From NCBI RefSeq assembly GCF_000499845.2, contig NC_023755.2:31087753-31151752 (forward strand): DNA of 64,000 nt. The letters are read 5' to 3'. Made by a program: the position numbers and the translations under genes. The notes beneath the pieces were generated by a model that did no database searches, had not been told where the DNA came from, and saw only the letters and a program-made list of their open reading frames with translations. Origin of the DNA: Phaseolus vulgaris. Lineage: Eukaryota; Streptophyta; Magnoliopsida; Fabales; Fabaceae. Below are positions 1 through 12,851 of the stretch, piece after piece (positions within the stretch are counted from its first letter, which is position 1; each line of letters opens with the position of its first letter).

Positions 1-822
1 GACTAAACCAGCCATCCAGCTAACCCAGTAGACCAGAAATACACATAAGCCATTGTTGCACAATTTTCATTCACCACACTAAAAAGCATTGTTGGCAATA
101 TCAGCGAACCCACTGCATCTGTCTCTAACCACTCACCCTCCGGGGATGGCCCAGGCAAAGCACCTGTCCAGATTCATCTCACTATTTCATTCCCCCCAAC
201 TCTCCTCCTGGCAGCGTTCACCCGCAACCACCTTCCTGGGAGCAATATTCAGCGATGCTTATCCGTAGCTTAGAGTCCAAGAGAATCAATCCAAGAACAG
301 CACCACGCCTCTATTACCAGCCCCTTACCAAACTTATATACCTACACACCCAACCAGCCAGCAGCATCGCTCCCTACTGATCCTCAGCACCCTCCCCAGC
401 TTCTACATATCCATGCTTAACAGAATTTGACCCAAGCAACTTCAGGAAGCCTTACTTAACAAAAGTCACCCGCGAGCAGGGTTATACAGTGCCCCAGCTG
501 AGTTCACCCACTGTTAGCAGAGAAGCATAACAGCCAGCTATATAAATCCATTACCTCTCCATGTCTTCATCCATCCGAACGTGCTCCTTGGCAGCTTGCC
601 TTTAATCGCACACATACATTTGCTTGGGAGACCCACCACACTATTGGCCATCTTCGACTAGAAAATGTACTCCTTTTGTCGGACTCCAGGGTCAACAAAA
701 GCAAGTCAGCTACACACTGCCTCCCATTGGCCCCACTCCCGGGTCTCTGGTAACCCCATCCAGCTGAATACCCACAAACTCCTACCTGCCTTCTAGCTCC
801 ACCTTTCTTCTTATTTAACCTA
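1..822 (-). mobile_element. 3' untranslated region of the LINE
   Basis: This stretch lies directly downstream, on the minus strand, of the LINE reverse-transcriptase stop codon. No open frame with recognisable protein similarity was found on either strand. The LINE poly(A) tail would appear as a T-run on the plus strand. None is visible, so the 3' end of the element and its target-site duplication probably lie left of the window. The assignment rests on position only. Confidence 0.5.
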
Positions 823-3714
823 CTACTTATAGCTGCTTAAACACACCATTGGGTTCAACACCCAGTCCGAAAGAGAGTAATTAAACTTAGCCCGTTTATG
901 CTTTAACCACAACCAGGATTTAAGTTGAACTTTTTGGAAGACTTCTTCTTCATCTACCACATTTTGGTTGAACACTACTTCATTTCTCTGCTCCCACAAG
1001 CACCTAACAATAGTTGCCCATACCCCTTTCCAAAACAGGTTCTGTTTATTACTTCCTTGTGTCAAGTGGAAGCTTTCAAAGTGAATCCGAACTTCATTAT
1101 GTTGAACAAACAGCACTCCAATCCATCTAAAATACATAGTCCATATTCTATAAGCAACTCTGCACTCTATGAACAGGTGTTGACTTGACTCCTCGTGGTT
1201 CTTACAGAGAGCACATTCCGTAGTATCCAACACTATTCCCCTCCTCTTTAAACACAGCCTGGTTGGGATTCTGTTTAGCAACGCCCTCCAGGATGTGATC
1301 AGGACATTAGGGAACGTCTTCGCTTTCCAGAGCAGCTTGAACACTTCAATTTGAGAACCCCTATCATTCTTACCTATGCACTCATACGCAGAGCTCACTG
1401 TAAAGCCCCCATCAACTCCCCCTTTCCACTCAAGGGCATCATTCTCATCCCTCATCACATTAACTCTGGATATAATGTCTTCCAACTCAGATTCCATCAC
1501 GGTTTCCCACTCAAATCTATCACGCCTCCAGCTTAAGGTCCACCTCCACACCAAGCCTTCCCACCCTCCTACTTCTTTCACCTTATGACCTTGGTTTAGA
1601 GACAAGGAGTACAGTCTCGGGTACAAGGTTTTCAGATTTGAGTTCCCTACCCACACATCCTCCCAAAACCGAATTTTGTCCCCACTCCCTATCTTCCAAC
1701 CTACTTCTCTTTGGAACCACCCTTCTCCTCCTTCCTCCATACAACTACTCGTTAAATCCCTCCACCACCAAGACTGATGTTTCACGGGCGCATGCCCCTT
1801 ATTTACTTTCCTCCCATACTTGGAATCCAACACTTCCTTCCACCTTCCTTTCTCGTTAGAGATATATCGCCATTTCCACTTAGCCAAGAGTGCCAAGTTA
1901 AACTTTCGGATATCTCTAATCCCCAACCCACCTTCCTCTTTTGACTTACACAGCTCTTTCCAGCTAATCCATGATATCGACGGCTTGTCCTTTCCCCACC
2001 CCCATAGGAACCTCCTTTGGATGCCAATAATACTTTTACAGACCACGTCCGGTGCTTTGAAGATAGACAAATAGTAGAGCGGCACTGCAGAGAGAACAGA
2101 TTTAATTAAACATAATCTTCCTGCCATTGAGAGAAATCTCCCTTTCCACACACTGAGTTTTGACTTTAGTTTGTTAAGGACAGGATCCCAGAACTTTTTC
2201 TTCCTCGGGTTACCCCCCACTTCTAAGCCCAAGTAGATAAAGGGTACATCCATCTGCCCACAGTTCAAAGTTTTTGCATAACTGTCTAAACTGGTTTCCA
2301 ACACATTTACACCTGCTATTTTTGACTTATGGAAGTTAATCTTCAATCCTGAGGCTATCTCAAACCCCCTAAGAATAGCCTTCAGGGTAAAAACATTGCT
2401 GAAGGAGTCCTGGCATAAGAATAGGGTGTCATCAGCAAATTGTAGAATGTTAAGTTCTACATCCTTCCTTCCTACTTTTAGTCCGGATAGAAGATTTGCC
2501 TTTTCCGCTTGCCTTACTAGTCCAGCAAGCCCTTCAGCTACCACAAGAAACAGAAAAGGTGCTAAGGGGTCGCCCTGCCTTAACCCTCTTGACGGTTTGA
2601 ATTCCTCTGTAGGACTGCCGTTAACAAGTACAGACACCGTAGCACTCTCAAGGCATCCTTGTATCCACATAATCCATCTGCTATCAAACCCCATCCTTCT
2701 AAGCAGATCATAAAGAAACTCCCACCTTACTGAATCGTATGCTTTTTCGAAATCTACCTTTAAGCACAAACCACTCTTCCTTCTCCTCCTTAAGTCCTCT
2801 ATCACCTCATTAGCCATTAGCACACTGTCAAGAATCCCTCTATTCTTGAGGAATGCCGATTGGCAATCATCAATCACAGAGGTAAGGACTTTCTTGATCC
2901 TCCCTGCCAGCACTTTTGATAATATCTTATACAGAGATCCTACCAAAGAGATAGGCCTATATTCCTCAAGTTTAACAGGGTCCCTTATCTTAGGTATAAG
3001 TGCTATAAAAGAGGCGTTGCAACCTCTTGGAATAACCCCATTCTCATAAAAGATGGCCGCTGCAGCTACTATATCTTCCTTGAGGACCTCCCAATTTCCT
3101 TTGACAAAATTCATGTTGAACCCATCTGGTCCCGGACTCTTAGACCCATCACAAAGCCACACTGCTTCCTTTATTTCTTCCTCAGAAAAAGCAGCAGTTA
3201 AGTACAAATTATCCTCTAGGGATAGGGATTTGAACTCTACCTTGTCTAGTCGAACTCCATAGTCCTTCGTATCTTTAAATCTGTTTTCGAAGAGACTTTT
3301 GGCTTCCTTGCGTACAGTGGTGGGTTCCTCATACCAGATTCCTCCAACCTCAACTCCCTTAACCTCATTCCTTAGTCTTCTCCATCTTAGAGATGTATGA
3401 AAGAATTTAGTACTTGAATCCCCACTCCTAAACCAATTTGCTCTAGCCTTCTGACAGATTAGAGAATCTAGCTTCTTTTCCATTTCCTTCAAGCGGCCTA
3501 CCAACTCCATCCTCTTCAATCTATCGCCATCCCCCAAGTCAACACAACAGTCTTGGCAATCTAGATCCTCCAACTCCTGCAAAATCCTCTTCTTGCTGGT
3601 TTGAATGTTGCTGAACACATCCTTATTCCACATTTTCAAATCCCCTTTCAGGCACTTCAGCTTCTCCTTAACCTTTGTAAACGCACTCCCCTGCACAGAA
3701 TAGGATTTGAACAA
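823..3714 (-). CDS. L1-type LINE reverse transcriptase (ORF2), 5'-truncated, frame open
   Basis: The frame is 963 codons without a stop and encodes the C-terminal part of a plant L1-type ORF2 protein, which copies element RNA into DNA at a nicked target. Residues 1-90 are the linker that normally follows the apurinic endonuclease. The RT domain follows, with SPGPDGF near residue 193, YRPISL, KVDFEKAYDSV near 320, GLRQGDPLAPFLF, and the catalytic FADD near 428. A zf-RVT-type region with CALC and a following H is near residue 834. The endonuclease is missing: just upstream of the TTG codon at 3714 the frame meets a TGA (3727-3729), and no endonuclease similarity follows. This is the usual product of incomplete reverse transcription. 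The open frame suggests a fairly recent insertion or source, but without endonuclease and promoter this copy should be inactive. Confidence 0.9.
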   Translation of the reverse strand: MFKSYSVQGSAFTKVKEKLKCLKGDLKMWNKDVFSNIQTSKKRILQELEDLDCQDCCVDLGDGDRLKRMELVGRLKEMEKKLDSLICQKARANWFRSGDSSTKFFHTSLRWRRLRNEVKGVEVGGIWYEEPTTVRKEAKSLFENRFKDTKDYGVRLDKVEFKSLSLEDNLYLTAAFSEEEIKEAVWLCDGSKSPGPDGFNMNFVKGNWEVLKEDIVAAAAIFYENGVIPRGCNASFIALIPKIRDPVKLEEYRPISLVGSLYKILSKVLAGRIKKVLTSVIDDCQSAFLKNRGILDSVLMANEVIEDLRRRRKSGLCLKVDFEKAYDSVRWEFLYDLLRRMGFDSRWIMWIQGCLESATVSVLVNGSPTEEFKPSRGLRQGDPLAPFLFLVVAEGLAGLVRQAEKANLLSGLKVGRKDVELNILQFADDTLFLCQDSFSNVFTLKAILRGFEIASGLKINFHKSKIAGVNVLETSLDSYAKTLNCGQMDVPFIYLGLEVGGNPRKKKFWDPVLNKLKSKLSVWKGRFLSMAGRLCLIKSVLSAVPLYYLSIFKAPDVVCKSIIGIQRRFLWGWGKDKPSISWISWKELCKSKEEGGLGIRDIRKFNLALLAKWKWRYISNEKGRWKEVLDSKYGRKVNKGHAPVKHQSWWWRDLTSSCMEEGGEGWFQREVGWKIGSGDKIRFWEDVWVGNSNLKTLYPRLYSLSLNQGHKVKEVGGWEGLVWRWTLSWRRDRFEWETVMESELEDIISRVNVMRDENDALEWKGGVDGGFTVSSAYECIGKNDRGSQIEVFKLLWKAKTFPNVLITSWRALLNRIPTRLCLKRRGIVLDTTECALCKNHEESSQHLFIECRVAYRIWTMYFRWIGVLFVQHNEVRIHFESFHLTQGSNKQNLFWKGVWATIVRCLWEQRNEVVFNQNVVDEEEVFQKVQLKSWLWLKHKRAKFNYSLSDWVLNPMVCLSSYK

Positions 3715-3897
3715 ATTGTTTGTTAATCATGAGATATTAAATCAATCATCGTCACTTTCTTAGTAAATAAAGATGAGAATCTCCTATAACACTTCTCATG
3801 CATGTTATGAGATGGTCACTCCTAAGCATTACATAATTACTGAATCGAGAAACTAGAAAGACGTGATGTGATCAATGATAGTGCTAGGACTAATTTG

Positions 3898-4856
3898 CTG
3901 TGAAGCTCGGATACGCCGAAAATCAGGCCGTTTGCGCTTCCGACACGCCGCCGACACGGATACACGGCGGAGGCGTGCACGACACGGTGTCGGACACAGC
4001 TTTGTGGGCCGGATACGGCCTGCTTCCAGGACACGCCGGAGGGACGCAGTCCACTCCTTGAACACGGCGGAGGGGGACGCGGTTCACTCTAAACCCTTAT
4101 TTCAGAAAATCTTAACTAAAATCTCAAATAAATTTTATAAATATGAATTAGAACCAGAAACAGAGCATTGGTGAATAGTAGAAAACGTAAAGTGGTGAGA
4201 AGAGGAAGAAAGGAAGAAGAAGAAAGAAAGAAAAAAGCAACTTGGTGGAGAGAGGTAAACAGTAGAAGACGTAAAGTGAAAAGGCAACTTGGTGGAGAGA
4301 GCTAAGTAACTGTACTTAATTTTAATATTATAATATTATTTTCAATGCTCAATTTTCCATTCAATAAATTCATTTAGGGTTCCAATGTTAAAATTCTTAA
4401 TTTTTTTTTCTTTACCATTAAAATGCATACCTACTACTATTGTTACATAGAAAAGTAATATAATTTACATACAATACAATATTAATTTGAATTTAATTTT
4501 TTTAATTGAACTTTTAATATTTTCAAATAATTTATATATAATTATATTTATTAGGATTATTTTTTATTCAATATTTTAATCAGCATTGTAGATCTGAATA
4601 AAAATACAGTAATTTTGAATTTAAGTTTTAATATTTTCAAATAATTTAAATATAATTTATTATATAAATATATCATTGTAATTATGAATAAAGATACAGT
4701 AATTTTGAATTTATTTTTTTTCATATAACAAAATATATTACTACATTTTAATTTATACATAGCCGTGTCCCGTGTCCTATAATTTTCAATTTAGTCGTAT
4801 TTCTGTATCCGTGTCCGTGTCGTATCCGTACCCGTATTCGTGTCTGGGCTTCATAG
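3898..4856. mobile_element. Non-autonomous hAT-like DNA transposon with TIRs and 8-bp TSD
   Basis: The left end reads CTGTGAAGCTCGGATACG. The reverse complement of the right end reads CTATGAAGCCCAGACACG, so the termini are imperfect inverted repeats. They are flanked by identical direct repeats CTAATTTG at 3890-3897 and 4857-4864. An 8-bp duplication is typical of the hAT superfamily. The first ~190 bp and last ~100 bp are GC-rich and filled with GACACGG/GATACGG-type subterminal motifs; the middle is very AT-rich. No transposase frame exists, so the element must have been mobilised in trans. It sits 65 bp beyond the stop of the acyltransferase relic. Family-level naming is inference from TSD length and TIRs. 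Confidence 0.75.
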
Positions 4857-4928
4857 CTAATTTGTAGCATGGGAAAAGATGGCAAGCGATGATGGTGGGA
4901 AAAGGGTGTGAAGTTAATATCCAACCCC

Positions 4929-5727
<799 letters not shown>

Positions 5728-5739
5728 TGGTATCAGAGC
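5728..5739 (+). other. Primer-binding site, copia type
   Basis: TGGTATCAGAGC is the canonical plant copia primer-binding site, complementary to the 3' end of initiator methionine tRNA. It fixes the orientation of the element and the inner edge of its 5' LTR. Confidence 0.9.
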
Positions 5740-5837
5740 TCTAATCAAAGCTCTGGTTGCTACATTTATCCATGGGTAAAGTTGTTGATCTCTCACAAGA
5801 TCTTTGTTCACCTTACCATGTTAGTTAATCAGATAAT

Positions 5838-7043
5838 TGATGAGCATATATTTATTCACACTCACTAGCCTTATTCATAGATTATTGGACTATAATAATG
5901 AATAAATCCATTGTTTTAATTAATATTCTTATAATTGGGTTTATTTGGGCCTTAACTATTATTATTGTTAATTTTGTGTTTTTAGAGTAAATTATCGGGA
6001 GGAAGCATCTACCGTTGTGAATGGGCCAAATATGCAAAAGTCCAAGTTGCTTCTTGAACCAAAACAGGAAACAAATTCTGAGGAGAAGAAAGAGAAAATA
6101 AAATCTACAATATCTCAGAAACAGAATTGGAAGCAAATCTTCTGCAAAATACAAGAATTATGGAAAGATAGAAACTTGGAAATGGTTAACAAAATATACA
6201 CTACAATATTCTCTCAAGATCCTTGGAGCAGAAAAGCCTATAAAAGGACACAAGCATCAAGGAGAAAAGGGAGAGCTTCATAGGGTTTTCTTAGTTTATT
6301 TTCTTCTTAGTAATTCTTTTGTTTTTCCTCTGCATGGAAGGCTAAACCTTTTTGGTTGGTTCTTTTGTAATTCCCCATTGAGTTCTGAGGTTTTGTTCAA
6401 TAAAAGTTTCGATTTTTAATTCTCTATAGCAGTTGTTTTTATTGTCTAATCTTCTGGAAAACTGGTTTTTGTGAGAGGTTGTACTTGAACGCATGATTGA
6501 GAGTCTTCCTTATCTTAAACTTTGGTTTCTTAGTTAGTTCGCATTGTTCTAATTAATTTCTTGGGCGCATGATTCAAGGGAGAGGAGGTAAGCATTCCCA
6601 TGGAGTATACGCATGGAACAAAATGGGTATTGATTAAACTAGTAGACGCATGCTTTACTGGTGAGTTTCAGTTGAATCAGATCGGCACATGTTCAATCTG
6701 GTTTAGCTCTGTTGGAGGATTGAAAAAAGATTAATCTTTAGAGAACCTATGAAGAATTCAATGGTGGAAGAACTTAGGATCAACCGCTTTTTATTTGCTA
6801 TTTTAATCTTCTTTTTTTATATATTTTTTGCACAATTATCTCAAACCCCCTTTTTATCTTTATTGTTATTGCTAACTTTTATTGCTTGCAGATAGATTTT
6901 AAACCCTGATCAACTGATTTTACTATTGGATTTGTTGGGAGACGACTTGGGGACATTTGTCCACAATTATACTATCATCTCTCTAGTGTTAGACAAGTCT
7001 ACGCTAGAATCATATTAATTTGACAGCAAAACGACAGCTATCA
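5838..7043 (+). mobile_element. Solo LTR, 1206 bp, TSD ATAAT
   Basis: The sequence starts TGATGAGCATATATTT and ends ACGACAGCTATCA, with 5-bp direct repeats ATAAT at 5833-5837 and 7044-7048. Flanking DNA on both sides is copia G. No PBS, polypurine tract or coding sequence is attached, so this is a solo LTR left by LTR-LTR recombination. In plus orientation a TATA-like CTATAAAAGG (6238-6247) precedes a polyadenylation-type AATAAA (6399-6404) by about 160 bp, as expected for a U3-R arrangement. Resemblance to Ty3/gypsy LTRs is by impression only. Confidence 0.85.
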
Positions 7044-7048
7044 ATAAT

Positions 7049-10000
7049 CCATCATTGAATTGCTCTAGTTACACAACAAGAGAGGAAATTTTTTGATGAA
7101 TGATTATTACTAGCAAAGGAGGTTATAAAAACAATGCTACGACCTATGGCAAAGGTGGTGGATACGAAATAAGAAGCTATGGAAGAGGATATACTTCCAA
7201 AATTTGCAGTCATTGTGGAAAGACAGGGCATACCATTAATACATACTATAAAAGTCATGACTTTCCACCTCATTTCAAGTTTAAAAATCAGAACCATGAT
7301 CAAGGTCATACTAATGCAGTTTTTCATAATTTTAATAATAATGAGCAGAATCATGGAAGTTCAAAGTCAGAAGTGGAGTCTCAACAAATTTGGTTTTACT
7401 CCTAAGCAGTATCAAACATTGTTAGCTCTTTTACAACACGTCAAATCCAGTGACAATGTTTCTAGTCAAGTCTCTGTTATTCCTTCCAACATGACAACAC
7501 AAACTGGTAATAACTTTATTTCTTCCTTCAGTTCTTAGATTCTTGATAGTGGTGTTACTTATCACATTGGTTTATCCTTAACTTATTTCACTTCATATCA
7601 TCAAATTAATCATATTTATGTCAAATTACCAAATGGAAATCAAGTCATTGCCAATTATTTTGGATGTTTTTTTCTCAATCAAAATCATGTAATAGAAAAT
7701 ATTTTGTATATTCCTTGTTTCACTTTTAATCTTCTTTCAATAGAAAAATTGATTCATAAAATATCTTGTATTCTTACCTTTGACTCTAATGGTTGTCACA
7801 TTCAGAACAAAAACCCCTTGAAAATTATTGGCTCTGCTAAGATGCAAGATAAACTTTATATACTCAGGATCCCATCTTACCAAACACTTCAAATCAAACC
7901 CATCAAATATACAGACCATCAATACTGTTAATGTCAGTGCTAGTGATCTAGAAACCCTTTGGAATTTTCGATTAGGTAATATTTCAAATAAATGCATTGA
8001 TGTTATCAAGAATAATTTTCCTTTTGTTAAATATAACAAATGTTTTGTTTGTGATGTTTGTCATTTTGCAAAGCAAAAAATACTTTAATTTCCTATTAGT
8101 ACATCTAAATCAAAAATATGTTTTGATTTGATTCATGTAGATATTTGGGAACCATACTCAATACCATCAATTCATGGTCATAAATATTTCTTAACCATAG
8201 TTACTATTCAAGGTACACATGGATTTTTCCTTTAAAATAAAAAATAAAGTTGTCAAGGTTTTGGAAAATTTTGCTGTTTTTATTCAAACATAATTTGTGA
8301 CAGCAATAAAAATAATTAGAAGTCATAATGAGACTGAATTTGTCATGATTAATTTCTTTGTCAATAAAGGAATGGTACATCAAACCTCATATGTCAATAC
8401 TCCACAACAAAATAGTATAGTTGAAAGGAAACATGGTCATTTATTAAATGTAGCAAGAGCTCTCATGATACAATCTCTTTTACCCAAAATTTATTGGTCA
8501 TATTCTGTGATACACGTTGCGCATATTATAAACATGCTTCTCACACCTATTTTAAACTATTCTTCTCCTCTTGAAATGCTTTACAAAACTGAAGCGGATT
8601 TTAATGATTTAAAGGTGTTTGGTTCTTTATGTTATGCTAGCACTTTGTCAACAAATAGAAGAAAATTTGATCTAAGGGCACCAAAATGTGTTTTATTGGT
8701 TTTAAAAGGGGGACAAAAAGATATATTTTGTTGAATATTCAATCAAGAGAAATTTTTGTATCTAGGGATGTCGTCTTTTATGAACATGTTTTTTCAATAT
8801 CAAAGGGTTCAAGATACTTGCAATGAAACTCACAGTTCTAACATTTATAATCAAATTTCAAGATCAACCTATCTTGAGTCAGCCATCACAAACCATTCTC
8901 GCACCTTGTGATAATGCTGAAAATAACAGTGATAATAACAGTGAGTCACACATTAAGGTTCCATAAGAAGTTTGTTCCCATATAAACCAAAACTGCAATG
9001 AAGATCATGAAATAGAACAAAATTCTGAATCATATCAATATGTCTGAATGAGTACAAGAATAAAAAGACCACTCGAGTATTTAAAGGATTATCATTGTAA
9101 TCTTAATGTTTCCAATATATCTTCAAGAGTTAAATATCCTTTGAATTATGTTTTGTCTTATAACAATTTATCATCTTCTTACAAATCTTTTGTTATGTCT
9201 CTTTCTTCACATGTTGAGCCAAACACTTATTTTGAAGCTGTGAAACATGACTGTTGGAGAAAGGTTATGCAATGTGAGATATATGCTTTAGAGTCAAATC
9301 AAAATTGGGAGACTTCTTTTTTGCCTAAGGACAAAGTTGTCATAGGTTGCAAATGGGTATTCAAAATAAAATATAAGGTTGATGGGACAATTGAAAGTTA
9401 TAAAGCAAGGTTAGTGGCAAAGGGATACACACAAACGCAAGGCATTGACTACCTTGATACTTTCTCTCCAATAGCAAAGATGACCACCATAAGGTTGTTT
9501 CTTTCTCTAGCTTCTATCTATAATTGGGAATTGAAAGAATTCGACATAAAAAAAATTCCTTTTTACATGGAGATTTGAAAGAAGATGTATACATGGTTGC
9601 TTCTCCCGTATTGACTTCTATTCCACCAGGAAAAGTTTGTAAACTAAAAAAGGCTTTATATGGCCTTAAACAAGCCAACAGAGAGTGGTTTGCCACACTG
9701 TCATCCTTTTTTCTTTCTATGGGATATACTCAAACTATAAATGAACATTCCTTGTTCATTAATTCTTCTGAAGGGTCTTTTACAACATTATTGGTCTATG
9801 TGGATGATATAATATTAACAGAAAATGATAAAGAAGGATTGCTTGAATTAAGCAAGACTTGAATCATACATTCATGATTAAGGATCTTGTGGATTTAAGA
9901 TATTTTCTTGGTATAGAAGTAGCAAAAAGTAAGAAAAGAATAATGGTGAATCAAAGGAAATATGCATTGGAATTGTTAACAGATACAGGTCTTTTAGCCT

Positions 10001-10759
10001 GCAAACCTACACTCACTCCTATTGATAATCATAAAAAATTCACTTATACTGAAAGTGTTCCTTTCACGGATATTCAAGCCTATAGAAGATTGATTGGAAG
10101 GTTTATGTATATCACTAATACCTGACTTGACATAACATTTTTTGTGCAATAAATTTCTCAGTTTCTTGTTAAACCTACAATTGCTCACTGTACTGCAGCG
10201 ATTAGAATTCTCAGATATATTAAAGGAGCTCCAAATCTTGGTTTATTATTCTCTTCCAACGCATGTGCTCATCTCAAAGCCTTTTGTCATAGTGATTGGG
10301 GCACCTGCAGTGATTCAAGATAGCCAGTGACTAGTTTTAGTGTGTATCTTGGGAATTCTCTCATATCCTGAAAATCAAAGAAGAAAGGAACAATATCAAA
10401 AAGTTCTTGTGAAGTTGAATACAGGGTAATGGCCACTATTACATGTGAAGTTCAATGACTAACTTATCTTCTTCAAGATTTCAAATTTCCTTTTGAGCAA
10501 CCATCTCTTTTATATTGTAACAATGACTCAGCAAGATACATTGCAACAACTCTAGTGTTTCACGAGCGTACGAAACATATAGAAATAGATTGTCACGTTG
10601 TTATGGGAAAATTAAAGAAGGGTCTCATCCATTTGCTTCCCATTTCCACCACAGAGCAACTGACTGACATTTATACCAAAGTTTTAAGTCCTCAATCTTT
10701 CAAGAGTATTTGTTCCAAGCTGGGTCTCATCAATATTTGCTCCCCAACTTGTGGGGGGA
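7049..10759 (+). pseudogene. copia G gag-pol, multiply broken
   Basis: Pieces of one polyprotein are spread over several frames. In order: a gag zinc knuckle CSHCGKTGH near 7206 with its last Cys changed to Tyr; an aspartic protease ILDSGVTYH near 7541; an integrase core with the PQQNSIVERKHG block near 8404; a reverse transcriptase starting near 9048, with VIGCKWVFKIK, LYGLKQA near 9658 and the catalytic YVDD near 9798; and an RNase H end with RTKHIEIDCH near 10570. At least six frameshifts or stops separate these blocks, so no functional protein can be made. Gag upstream of the zinc knuckle is largely deleted. Confidence 0.85.
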
Positions 10760-11030
10760 TATTAAAGGATATATCCTTCATTATAGAGACCATTATTTAA
10801 TACATTGAATATGGTAGACTCTATACATAAATTTTTTCAATGTTAATAAGAGTCATTTCTTTCAATCTTATTCTTGTATTGTCTTATATATCATTGTTAA
10901 GAACTCAATAATTTACATCGTCTGTGGGAAAAAGAAAAAGAAAGTCAAAGAAGTTGAAAATATGACCAACAAATTTGGCATCGAGAACATTTTTGGGAGA
11001 ACGACTTTAGATTCTGAAGAATTAAGATGA
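10760..11030 (+). repeat. Decayed 3' LTR of copia G
   Basis: It follows the polypurine tract GTGGGGGGAT directly and repeats the 5' LTR start TATTAAAGGATAT. The remainder aligns only loosely with the 5' LTR, so the right boundary is a guess based on 5' LTR length. Confidence 0.45.
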
Positions 11031-11149
11031 AGACCATGTTGATACAATAAAAATGTGTTGATGCTCAGAAGGATAATGCAAACATGTCAGTGTCAATGTC
11101 TCAAAAGGAAAAGACTAATATAATCAACAAAGTTAAGAGCCCCATAATT

Positions 11150-11520
11150 TAGTGTTTTTGGAAGAGCAAACCTAATGTTACTTATGTTCATTCACATAAG
11201 CATTAGGCTAAGTTTGTTTGACTTTTTCTAAGTCTTATAATGGAATTTCTCTTCATTGTTACTAACATTAGTAATAGCAACAGGTTTTTCAACTTGGAAA
11301 GCCAAATCAAGATCCAACACATATAAGTGAAATTGAACTTGTTTACTCCAATAAGAAATTCAACTCATTAAAGATTGAAACAAACATATCATGCAGATAT
11401 AAAGACATGAACAAATACCTGCAATTGACACATGCTTAACATTAATACTTTTGAGTCATAAATTAAACATTCAATGCAAACTCAAACAAAAAAAAACCAT
11501 TCTATAAATACTAATGTTCT
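11150..11520 (-). pseudogene. Copia gag relic, copy 1
   Basis: On the minus strand one segment reads YVLDLDLAFQVEKP followed by a NNEEKFHYKT-like block, matching the start of a plant copia gag (DUF4219/UBN2 type). Stops interrupt it. The segment is about 80-90% similar by eye to 27040-27135 joined to 45602-45845, so the window holds two relics of the same family in the same orientation. No LTRs were recognised around it. Confidence 0.6.
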
Positions 11521-11701
11521 CATTTGGGTGATATATTAATACACAAAAACATAATAATGTTAGTAATAACCTTATTTGATAAGAAATATGCATTAATTAA
11601 ATATACTTATTATTTTTGGATGTATAAATAAAGCTAAAGCTACTAACACATACTCACTATCAATAGTCATATCTATTAATTATAAGAACAATTAATCAAC
11701 C
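11521..11701. other. AT-rich spacer, nothing recognised
   Basis: About 180 bp of AT-rich DNA between the gag relic and the CACTA terminus. No ORF, repeat or known motif was identified. Confidence 0.5.
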
Positions 11702-12067
11702 CACTAGTGCAAACAAGACTTTTTTATGATAGTTACACAAGATTTTTGTGACGGTTCTGATGGTGATAAAAGAACTCTGCACTTTCTATGTTAGTTGAAA
11801 AACTGTCATATTAGGTTGACTTACTATGATTGTTGTATATAAACTGTCATAAAATGTGCAAAATATCTGTCATAGTATGTTCAAACGAAACTCTCTATAT
11901 TTCAAGAACAATTATAAAAAATGACTTACCATGATGGTTCTCATCAAAATCATCATAATAAGTGATTGTCTATGACAAATATTTCTACCACTTGTCAAAT
12001 CAAGTTTTTTATGTCATATTACAATAATCGTCATAGTAAGTTTTTTTTTTTTTAAATGTGTTTGCTT

Positions 12068-12345
12068 TATCAATTTTCCTTCATTTATTAATAACAATCA
12101 CTTGCATATCAATGTTATCCAAACAATTGCATACAATTTCCAAAAAACTCAATCATTGATCAATTTTTCTCCATTCATTAATAACAATCACCTACATATC
12201 AATGTTATTCAGACAACTACATACAATGTTCAAACAAATCCATTCATTGATCAATTTCCCCCCTATTCATTAATAGTAATCACTTGCATATCAATGTTAT
12301 CCATACAATTGTATACAATTTCCAGACAAACTCATTCATCGATAA
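12068..12345. repeat. Three tandem copies of a ~91-bp repeat
   Basis: A unit containing ATAACAATCAC, CATATCAATGTTAT and a CATTGATCAATTT-like block occurs three times, with starts about 90 and 92 bp apart (anchors near 12091, 12181, 12273). It lies between the CACTA subterminal region and its last exons. Confidence 0.8.
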
Positions 12346-12600
12346 TTCAATTATATCTAATAAACATTGTACAAAAACGATAATATAGCATTCATTGTAT
12401 ATTTAAATAAACTATCGAATTTTAAATCTTATCATAAACACTTAAAAAGAAAGACCAATGCATTCTAATGTCTTCTATATTTTTATCCTTGAATGGCGAT
12501 GGATCGTTGAATAACTATATATAAATTGACTTAATTAATAAAAAGTGAAATTCATAATTAAATAATTAAGATATTTGAGTATATTTTTTATTACCTCTCT

Positions 12601-12851
12601 TCATGAGTCGGTAATGTTTGTATATATGATTGTGTGCATGTGCTTCATCACATAATATCCACATTCATAGCTTCCTGATTGATGTGAACACTGCAAATTA
12701 AAATATAAATATAAGATATATTTTATATCATAATTAAATAGTGGTCAGAAAAATAAGTTACATTAGATGCAATTAATTGTATCTTCTTCCTATCTACATG
12801 TGGAAGGCCTTGCAATCTCGAATGAGCCTTTAAAGCCCTACAAAAAGTAGA
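12601..12851 (-). pseudogene. CACTA ORF 3' exons: ULP1-like cysteine protease end
   Basis: Two exons on the minus strand are joined by a 71-bp GT-AG intron (12691-12761, phase 0). Exon 12762-12851 encodes a segment ending KKIQLIASN. Exon 12601-12690 continues CSHQSGSYECGYYVMKHM and ends at a TGA (12601-12603). Q-x(n)-CG-YYVM is the C-terminal signature of ULP1/C48 SUMO-protease-like domains (catalytic Gln and Cys), often found at the end of plant CACTA and MULE transposon proteins. The catalytic His and Asp would lie upstream and were not seen. Gypsy A begins at 12852 and cuts this ORF from its N-terminal part at 25750-27011. Confidence 0.75.

Larger units (their letters stand above)
11702..12851 (-). 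mobile_element. CACTA transposon, 3' end (left of gypsy A)
   Basis: The segment opens with the superfamily terminus CACTAGTGCAAACAAG. A subterminal region (to about 12040) follows, rich in short ATGACAG/CTGTCAT motifs in both orientations, the usual transposase-binding arrangement of CACTA elements. The last coding exons of the transposase ORF follow on the minus strand. The ORF points left, so this is the 3' end. The element resumes at 25153 after gypsy A. The opposite terminus was not found in the window. Confidence 0.8.

Noticed and set aside
3727..3889. Search for the missing LINE endonuclease upstream of the RT frame
   Set aside because: No endonuclease motif in any frame; the LINE is 5'-truncated here.
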